Positions 14,783-19,477 of a stretch of DNA of 19,477 nt are shown here, piece after piece (position 1 is the first letter of the stretch; each line of letters opens with the position of its first letter). The stretch spans positions 1 through 19,477 of the forward strand of contig JBGTLW010000033.1 in NCBI GenBank assembly GCA_041743835.1, in the 5' to 3' direction. The notes beneath the pieces were generated by a model, which saw only the letters and a program-made list of their open reading frames with translations, searched no databases and was not told the origin of the DNA. Source of the DNA: JBGTLW01 sp041743835 (GTDB lineage: Bacteria; Planctomycetota; Phycisphaerae; Phycisphaerales; Phycisphaeraceae). The translations under genes and the position numbers were made by a program.

Positions 14783-15628
14783 GTGACCACAGCAGTACCC
14801 ACTGAACTTGAGACGGCAATCCACACGCTGTACCGGGTGTTTGGGCGGTATCACTATCGGCTCACCGAGGCATCAAAAAACCCTTGTCCCCACAGTGCGC
14901 GTGGTGACGGCGATATCAAGGATGTACCAGTGCGCCAGATCACTGCTCAGTGGATTGACTCCTATGTGGTGGAGTCTGCCATGTTCTACGTGCGGTTGGA
15001 TGACTACAAGCACTTCCTGCCACGCATACTGGAACTGACCGCCCAAGGCCACGGATGTCTGCCCGGCTACACCGTCTCATCACTTGCCTTGTGTAAGCCA
15101 GACCCCGATGTGGCATTTGAGCAGCTTGCAGATTCTGGCTGGCGGGCTTGGCCAGAGAAGGAACGCGAAGCTGTGCAGGCGTTTCTTGAAAGCTTCTGGC
15201 GCACGTTGATCCTCGACAAAATCTGCTGCCCAGGCGACTGGGAGGGGCCGAAACACTTCCACGACCTCAGCGTGCCGCTGGGGTCGATCTGGCGTGCCCA
15301 CCAGGACGACGGCATCGCGCGGTACATGGACATGTGGCGCGATATGCTCTTAGCCAAGGAAACGCGAGATGCGGCCCTTGCGACGCTCGTGGCCCTGATC
15401 GGAAATCGACAGGTCGATCTCATGCAATACTCGACGTTGTCTTGCGGGCGCCGCAGCGACATGGAGCCAGAGTCAGACAAAGTGCTGCGGCGGTTTCTCG
15501 GAGAACCCTGGCTTGCCACCAAACTGGAACGCTGGTTTTTCGAGTACGAGCACGAACCCTTTGCCAGTTGGGTTTCCGCCAGCCTGTCGTTTCTGGAGTG
15601 GGCGGCGAACAAGGACACATTAAAGTGA
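14783..15628 (+). CDS. uncharacterised protein, soluble, 281 aa
   Basis: I do not recognise a function. The GTG start is supported by TAAGAT 6 bases upstream. The product has no signal peptide or membrane segment and is rich in Trp, Phe and Tyr. Notable stretches are NPCPHS (33-38), DYKHFLPRILEL (74-85) and WPEKEREAVQAFLESFW (123-139). These recall a scattered family of helical bacterial proteins of unknown function, but this is only an impression. The stop TGA overlaps the GTG of the following RNA methyltransferase by 4 bases, so the two are probably translationally coupled. Base composition is lower in GC than its neighbours: spot counts of single 60-base lines gave 32, 33 and 38 G+C, against 40 in the preceding gene. 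This could mean later acquisition. Confidence 0.75.
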   Translation: MTTAVPTELETAIHTLYRVFGRYHYRLTEASKNPCPHSARGDGDIKDVPVRQITAQWIDSYVVESAMFYVRLDDYKHFLPRILELTAQGHGCLPGYTVSSLALCKPDPDVAFEQLADSGWRAWPEKEREAVQAFLESFWRTLILDKICCPGDWEGPKHFHDLSVPLGSIWRAHQDDGIARYMDMWRDMLLAKETRDAALATLVALIGNRQVDLMQYSTLSCGRRSDMEPESDKVLRRFLGEPWLATKLERWFFEYEHEPFASWVSASLSFLEWAANKDTLK

Positions 15629-16452
15629 CATTGCGCATCACATCCCCATCCAACCCGCGCGTCAAGCGGGTCATGCAGTTGCGTAAGCCGCGCGAGCGGC
15701 GGAGCTCGGGCCTGCTGCTGGCTGAGGGCGAGCGTGAGATATCGCGGGCGGTCGCTGCGGGGCTCGCGGTGGTGGAGCTATGGGTTTGCGGGGCAGCGAG
15801 CAGCGGCACGGGCACGGGCCACAACATCCAACGACTTTGCACGGAGCGCACGCAGGTCATCGAGACGGATGCAAAGGTGTTTGCGAAGCTGACCTACCTC
15901 GAAGCGAGCGAGGGCGTGCTGGCGGTGGTCGAGCAGCCTCAGTGGACAATGGAAACACTGCCCGCATCGCACGGGGAGGCGCTGGTACTGGTCGCGGTGG
16001 GCACCGAGAAGCCGGGCAACCTCGGGGCGATGGTGCGGTCGGCTGATGCGGCGGGTTGTGACTTTGTCCTTGCACCCGATGGCGACACGGCGGGCGGGGG
16101 CAGCGTCGATGTGTTTAACCCCAACGCCATCCGCGCTTCCACCGGCGCGATCTTCACAATCCCCACCGTCGCCTGCACCGATAGCCAGGCGATCGCCTTC
16201 CTCCAGCAGCGGGGCTTCCGCATCATCGCCACCACGCCCGACGGCGGCACGCCCTACACCGCTACAGACCTCACCGGCCCGACCGCGATCGTCATTGGGC
16301 CCGAGGACACCGGCCTGTCTGCCGCGTGGCTGGCCGCGGCCCAAGCCCGGGCGCTGATCCCCAGCCGAGCCAGGATCGTAGACTCGCTCAACGCCTCGGT
16401 CGCTGCGGGGATCATCTTGTTCGAGGCTGTCCGGCAGCGCGCGGGGGCCTGA
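15625..16452 (+). CDS. SpoU/TrmH-family RNA 2'-O-methyltransferase
   Basis: The 275-residue protein is predicted to transfer methyl from SAM to a ribose 2'-OH of rRNA or tRNA. The N-terminal substrate-binding domain begins ITSPSNPRVKRVMQLRKPRERR and includes LLAEGEREI. The C-terminal SPOUT knot has motif 1 EKPGNLGAMVRSADAAG (N132, R138), motif 2 AIVIGPEDTGLS and motif 3 RIVDSLNASVAAGIILFEA. The GTG start at 15625 overlaps the upstream TGA (GTGA), places the conserved N-terminus correctly and needs no separate ribosome-binding site. The exact modified nucleotide cannot be deduced; close families include RlmB, TrmH and TsnR-like enzymes. The frame upstream to 15334 lies inside the previous gene and is not used. 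Confidence 0.93.
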   Translation: MTLRITSPSNPRVKRVMQLRKPRERRSSGLLLAEGEREISRAVAAGLAVVELWVCGAASSGTGTGHNIQRLCTERTQVIETDAKVFAKLTYLEASEGVLAVVEQPQWTMETLPASHGEALVLVAVGTEKPGNLGAMVRSADAAGCDFVLAPDGDTAGGGSVDVFNPNAIRASTGAIFTIPTVACTDSQAIAFLQQRGFRIIATTPDGGTPYTATDLTGPTAIVIGPEDTGLSAAWLAAAQARALIPSRARIVDSLNASVAAGIILFEAVRQRAGA

Positions 16453-16522
16453 AGCAGGCGATCACCCGCGACGCGGGCCGCAGTCCAATCGCCCCGCGAC
16501 CCCGCACATCAGACTTTCATAC

Positions 16523-16551
16523 TTGGCACAGCCGCCCCGTGGGGGTATAAA
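16523..16551 (+). promoter_or_regulatory. sigma-70-like promoter of the glucan phosphorylase gene
   Basis: TTGGCA (16523-16528) and TATAAA (16546-16551) are separated by exactly 17 bases and match the consensus at five of six positions each. It is the only fully canonical promoter I find in the window. Transcription should start near 16558, giving a leader of about 58 bases. Confidence 0.72.
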
Positions 16552-16615
16552 ACCTTCGCCTGCGGTGATGGAGCACCCGCCCGTCCTTTCTACACCACGA
16601 TCAGGGAAGAGCCCC

Positions 16616-19255
16616 ATGCTGTCGCCCGATTTCGCTCGGATCCGTTGCTTTGAAGTCGTACCCTCGTTGCCGCTGCCCTTGCAGCCGCTGATGGATGTCG
16701 CTTACAACCTGTGGTGGAGCTGGCACCCCGAAGCGGTCCAGCTTTTCCTGCGCCTCGACCGCAAGCTGTGGTCCGAAAGCAACCACAACCCCGTGAAGAT
16801 GCTGGGCATGCTCTCGCAGGACGCGCTGGATCGAGCCGCGAACGACGAGGGCTTCGTGACCTCGCTCAAGCGCGTCCTCGAAAATCTGGCCCGACATACC
16901 GAACGCCAACCCTGGCTCAGCACCATCGGCAAAGACCCCGGCGACGCCACCATCGCCTACTTCTGCTCCGAGTATGGCCTCACCGAATGCCTGCAAATCT
17001 ACTCCGGCGGCCTCGGCTGCCTCGCGGGGGATCACCTTAAATCCGCGTCCGAGTTGGGCCTGCCTTTCATCGCCGTCGGGCTGCTCTACCGCAATGGGTA
17101 TTTCCAGCAACACCTCTCGCCCGACGGCTGGCAGCAGGAATCCAATCCCGAGCTGGACTTTGCCAACCTACCTGTGACACAGGTCTGCACCGCGACCGGC
17201 GAGCAGGTGAAGGTGGTTGTCCAGATGCCCGGCCGCGATGTCACGATCGCGCTGTGGAAGGTCATGGTCGGGCGCATCCCGCTCTACCTGCTGGACACCA
17301 ACGTGCCGGAGAACACCCCCGAGGACCGCGGCATCACCGGCCAACTCTACGGCGGCGACATGGAGACCCGCATCCGGCAGGAGATCGTCCTTGGAATCGG
17401 CGGGGTCCGGGCGCTCAAAGCCATCGGCATCACACCCGATGTCTGCCACATGAACGAAGGGCATTCGGCGTTCCTCGCGATCGAACGCATCCGCGACATC
17501 ATCGCCAAGCACAACATCACGTTCGACGAAGCGCGCGAACAGGCCGCCGCGTCTCACGTGTTCACGACGCACACCCCCGTGCCCGCGGGCATCGACCGCT
17601 TCCCGCCCGAGCTTGTCGAGCGATACCTGCGGGACTATGTGGAAGGCCTGCGGCTGGACATGGAAGGGACCCTGGCGCTTGGCCGCGACGACGTGACCAA
17701 CAAACACGAGTCGTTCTCCATGGCCACGCTGGCGATCCGTACCTCCACACGCATCAACGGCGTGGCCAAGCTGCACGGCGTCGTCTCACGCAGCATGTGG
17801 CGGAACATCTGGCCCGGCGTGCCCGAAGACGAAGTCCCCATCCAGCACGTCACCAATGGTTGCCACGCAAGGTCGTGGTTGTCCGCGGACCTCATCAACC
17901 TGCTGGACCGCTACCTCGGCGCACGCTGGCAGAACAACCCCGTCGATCAGTCGGTCTGGAAGGCGATCAACGAGGTGCCCGATGAAGAGCTGTGGCGGAT
18001 GCACGAGTCCCGCCGCGCCCACCTGATCGTCTGGACACGCAAACAGCTCAAGAAACAGCTCACCGCACGCGGCGTCAGCCCGAGCAGCATCCGCCAATCC
18101 TGCGATGCGCTATCCGATCGAGCGCTGACCATCGGCTTCGCGCGACGGTTTGCGACGTACAAGCGCGGCAACCTGTTCCTCCGCGATGTGCCCCGGCTGC
18201 TGAAGATGCTCGAGAGCACCACGCAGCCGATCCAGTTCATCATCGCGGGCAAGTCGCACCCAGCCGACGGCGGCGGCAAGGACCTGATCCGCCAGATCGT
18301 CAAGTTCTCCGAGCAGAACCCCTCCGGCCGCAAGATCGTGTTCCTGGAAAACTACGACATCCACGTCGCCCGCTATCTGGTCCAGGGGTCCGACGTGTGG
18401 CTCAACAACCCGCGCCGGCCGATGGAGGCCTCCGGCACGTCCGGGATGAAGGCGGCGATCAACGGCTGCCTCAACTGCTCGGTGCTCGACGGCTGGTGGG
18501 ACGAGGCCTATGAGGAGGGCCTGGGCTGGGCGATCGGCCGGGGTGAGCAGTACGACAACTACGACCTCGCGGACGACATCGAGAGCCGGGCGCTCTACGA
18601 CCTGCTCGAGCACCAGATCCTCCCCACGTTCTACACCCGAGACGACCAGGGCATCCCGCGCGGCTGGGTGCAGATGATGAAGAAGTGCATCTCCACCCTC
18701 GCGCCGCGATTCAACACCAACCGCATGGTGCAGGAATACGCGGCCAAGCTCTACCTCCCCGCGCTCGAGCGCGCTCGCGGCCTCCGCGCACAAGACCTCA
18801 AGCCCTCCATTGAGCTGGCGCACCACAAGCTCAGGCTCCGGCAGAACTGGGGCAAGCTGCACGTCAACGATGTGCATGTCGGCGACACGAGCGCACCCCT
18901 GTCCGTCCACCAGCCCCTGACGATCGAAGCGGATGTCACCCTAGGCGACCTGAAGCCCGGCGAAGTCCACGTGCAGGTGTACGTGGGCAGGCTCAACAAC
19001 GATGGCAACCTCATCCAGGGCAAAGCCCACGAGATGCGCCACGCTGAAGAACTCGCTGGCGGCCACCACCGCTACACCGCGCGGCTCACGCCAGACAACT
19101 CGGGGTCGCACGGCTTCGCCATCCGCATCATCCCCGGCGGCGGTTTCATGGAAGACCACACCGAGCCGGGCCTGATCTACTGGGAATCCAACACCGCCCC
19201 CGCCCTCGAAGCAAAACGCAAAGCACCCAAGAAGAAGCCGGAGGCGGTGGGGTGA
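16616..19255 (+). CDS. glgP: alpha-glucan (glycogen/maltodextrin) phosphorylase, GT35 with N-terminal DUF3417
   Basis: The enzyme splits alpha-1,4-glucans with phosphate to release glucose-1-phosphate, using PLP. The 879-residue product starts with a DUF3417-like domain (about residues 15-110, VAYNLWWSWHPEAVQLF). It continues with the phosphorylase core: AYFCSEYGL, IYSGGLGCLAGDHLKSASELGLP, HMNEGHSAF, HTPVPAGIDRF, IGFARRFATYKR, and EASGTSGMKAAING with the probable PLP lysine K612. A C-terminal beta-sandwich-like extension and a Lys-rich tail follow. ATG 16616 is chosen because AGGGAAGA precedes it and because the upstream in-frame ATG 16523 lies in the -35 box. This is the GlgP type of many GC-rich bacteria, not the E. 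coli MalP type. No other glycogen gene is visible in the window. Confidence 0.95.
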   Translation: MLSPDFARIRCFEVVPSLPLPLQPLMDVAYNLWWSWHPEAVQLFLRLDRKLWSESNHNPVKMLGMLSQDALDRAANDEGFVTSLKRVLENLARHTERQPWLSTIGKDPGDATIAYFCSEYGLTECLQIYSGGLGCLAGDHLKSASELGLPFIAVGLLYRNGYFQQHLSPDGWQQESNPELDFANLPVTQVCTATGEQVKVVVQMPGRDVTIALWKVMVGRIPLYLLDTNVPENTPEDRGITGQLYGGDMETRIRQEIVLGIGGVRALKAIGITPDVCHMNEGHSAFLAIERIRDIIAKHNITFDEAREQAAASHVFTTHTPVPAGIDRFPPELVERYLRDYVEGLRLDMEGTLALGRDDVTNKHESFSMATLAIRTSTRINGVAKLHGVVSRSMWRNIWPGVPEDEVPIQHVTNGCHARSWLSADLINLLDRYLGARWQNNPVDQSVWKAINEVPDEELWRMHESRRAHLIVWTRKQLKKQLTARGVSPSSIRQSCDALSDRALTIGFARRFATYKRGNLFLRDVPRLLKMLESTTQPIQFIIAGKSHPADGGGKDLIRQIVKFSEQNPSGRKIVFLENYDIHVARYLVQGSDVWLNNPRRPMEASGTSGMKAAINGCLNCSVLDGWWDEAYEEGLGWAIGRGEQYDNYDLADDIESRALYDLLEHQILPTFYTRDDQGIPRGWVQMMKKCISTLAPRFNTNRMVQEYAAKLYLPALERARGLRAQDLKPSIELAHHKLRLRQNWGKLHVNDVHVGDTSAPLSVHQPLTIEADVTLGDLKPGEVHVQVYVGRLNNDGNLIQGKAHEMRHAEELAGGHHRYTARLTPDNSGSHGFAIRIIPGGGFMEDHTEPGLIYWESNTAPALEAKRKAPKKKPEAVG

Positions 19256-19272
19256 TGCGGGCCGGTGGCACC

Positions 19273-19278
19273 TAACAT
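19273..19278 (+). promoter_or_regulatory. candidate -10 element (TAACAT) ahead of the leader ORF
   Basis: TAACAT fits the TANNNT pattern seen at other genes here and lies 34 bases before the leader ATG 19313. No -35 is evident. Weak, listed only because it is the best fit in the 182-base gap. Confidence 0.2.
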
Positions 19279-19312
19279 GTTGACCTGCGATGTAGGCTGG
19301 AAGGTTGTTTCC

Positions 19313-19402
19313 ATGAGAAATCGAAAGCATTCACTTATACGCATCCCAAAAACTTCTCGTGCGCGTTCGGCGCTTGTTAGGTTGCGCCCGGGGCGGTTGT
19401 GA
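19313..19402 (+). CDS. possible Arg-rich leader peptide, 29 aa
   Basis: A 30-codon reading frame (29 residues plus TGA 19400-19402) begins MRNRKHSLIR and contains eight arginines and two lysines. GGAAGG (19299-19304) lies 8 bases before its ATG, a plausible Shine-Dalgarno. It ends 6 bases before the hairpin that covers the start of the gene at 19438. The first half of the ORF lies in a patch richer in A and T than the surroundings. It could be a chance ORF, but its position is that of a regulatory leader peptide. No family is recognised. Confidence 0.35.
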   Translation: MRNRKHSLIRIPKTSRARSALVRLRPGRL

Positions 19403-19408
19403 GGCATG

Positions 19409-19439
19409 ATGTCGGCTCCACCCTCAGGAGACCCGACAT
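19409..19439 (+). promoter_or_regulatory. hairpin sequestering the Shine-Dalgarno and start codon of the gene at 19438
   Basis: ATGTCGG (19409-19415) pairs with CCGACAT (19433-19439). Inside it CTCC (19416-19419) pairs with GGAG (19427-19430), leaving a 2-base bulge and a 7-base loop. The structure contains the AGGAG ribosome-binding site and the A and U of the AUG at 19438. It would block translation unless opened. The pairing is seen directly; the regulatory role is inferred. Confidence 0.5.
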
Positions 19440-19477
19440 GGATGTCACTTTTCACCTACCCGAAGACGCCGACAGCC
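19438..19477 (+). CDS. start of an unidentified gene, truncated by window end
   Basis: ATG 19438 follows a strong AGGAG (19426-19430) with a 7-base spacer and opens a frame reading MDVTFHLPEDADS to the window edge. Thirteen residues are too few to assign a family. Its initiation region is folded into a hairpin and is preceded by a small leader ORF, so regulated translation is possible. Confidence 0.6.
   Translation, partial: MDVTFHLPEDADS

Noticed and set aside
19305..19341. TTGTTT with TTATAC as a -35/-10 pair for the last gene
   Set aside because: The spacing is 24 bases and the alternative at 17 bases (CATTCA) matches poorly.
1..19477. CRISPR arrays, transposons, phage genes, tRNA or rRNA
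   Set aside because: No regularly spaced repeats, transposase motifs, terminal inverted repeats or recognisable RNA-gene sequences were found on either strand.

Overview
The window is 19.5 kb of GC-rich, densely coding bacterial chromosome. It carries ordinary housekeeping genes that are dispersed singly or in pairs rather than in long operons. The mix suggests a planctomycete, perhaps Phycisphaerae: single purC and purD genes, pheS without an adjacent pheT, a DUF3417-type glucan phosphorylase, a large exported protein of unknown function, and a BNR-4-like propeller beside a Gfo/Idh/MocA oxidoreductase. That placement is inference from gene content and composition. I see no rRNA, tRNA, CRISPR array, insertion sequence or phage gene. 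No intergenic gap exceeds 300 bases; the longest are about 160-190 bases.

Layout. 1-570 (+) is the C-terminal end of a GspE/PilB secretion or pilus ATPase. 622-1941 (-) is mnmA. Divergent from it, 2027-3817 (+) encodes an exported, Met-rich protein of unknown function. 3873-7563 (-) is a candidate sugar-catabolic unit, read as AraC-type regulator, Gfo/Idh/MocA oxidoreductase, BNR-4-like beta-propeller. 7647-8534 (-) is a cation diffusion facilitator. 8677-9633 (-) is purC, with a clear intrinsic terminator at 8589-8618. 9719-11278 (+) is a xylulokinase-like FGGY kinase. 11291-12328 (-) is pheS and 12402-13709 (-) is purD. 13867-14700 (+) is a sugar phosphate isomerase/epimerase-like TIM barrel. 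14783-15628 (+) is an uncharacterised protein overlapping by 4 bases a SpoU-type RNA methyltransferase (15625-16452). 16616-19255 (+) is an alpha-glucan phosphorylase behind a good sigma-70-like promoter. A new gene begins at 19438 and runs off the end.

How genes may work together. The regulator, oxidoreductase, propeller, kinase, TIM-barrel protein and phosphorylase all point to carbohydrate use. The first three form a probable transcription unit. mnmA, the SpoU methyltransferase and pheS serve translation; purC and purD serve purine synthesis.

Most interesting signals. (1) Seven genes (mnmA, araC-type, CDF, pheS, purD, TIM barrel, 14783 gene) have a TANNNT hexamer ending 6-9 bases before the start codon and no convincing Shine-Dalgarno; purC has a weaker version. 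This is the signature of leaderless transcription. A second class (2027, 6482, 9719, 16616, 19438) has Shine-Dalgarno sequences. (2) The gene at 19438 has its ribosome-binding site and start codon inside a hairpin, preceded by a 29-codon Arg-rich leader ORF. (3) The oxidoreductase gene at 6482 has its Shine-Dalgarno in one arm of a perfect 10-base inverted repeat. Points 2 and 3 suggest regulation at translation initiation.
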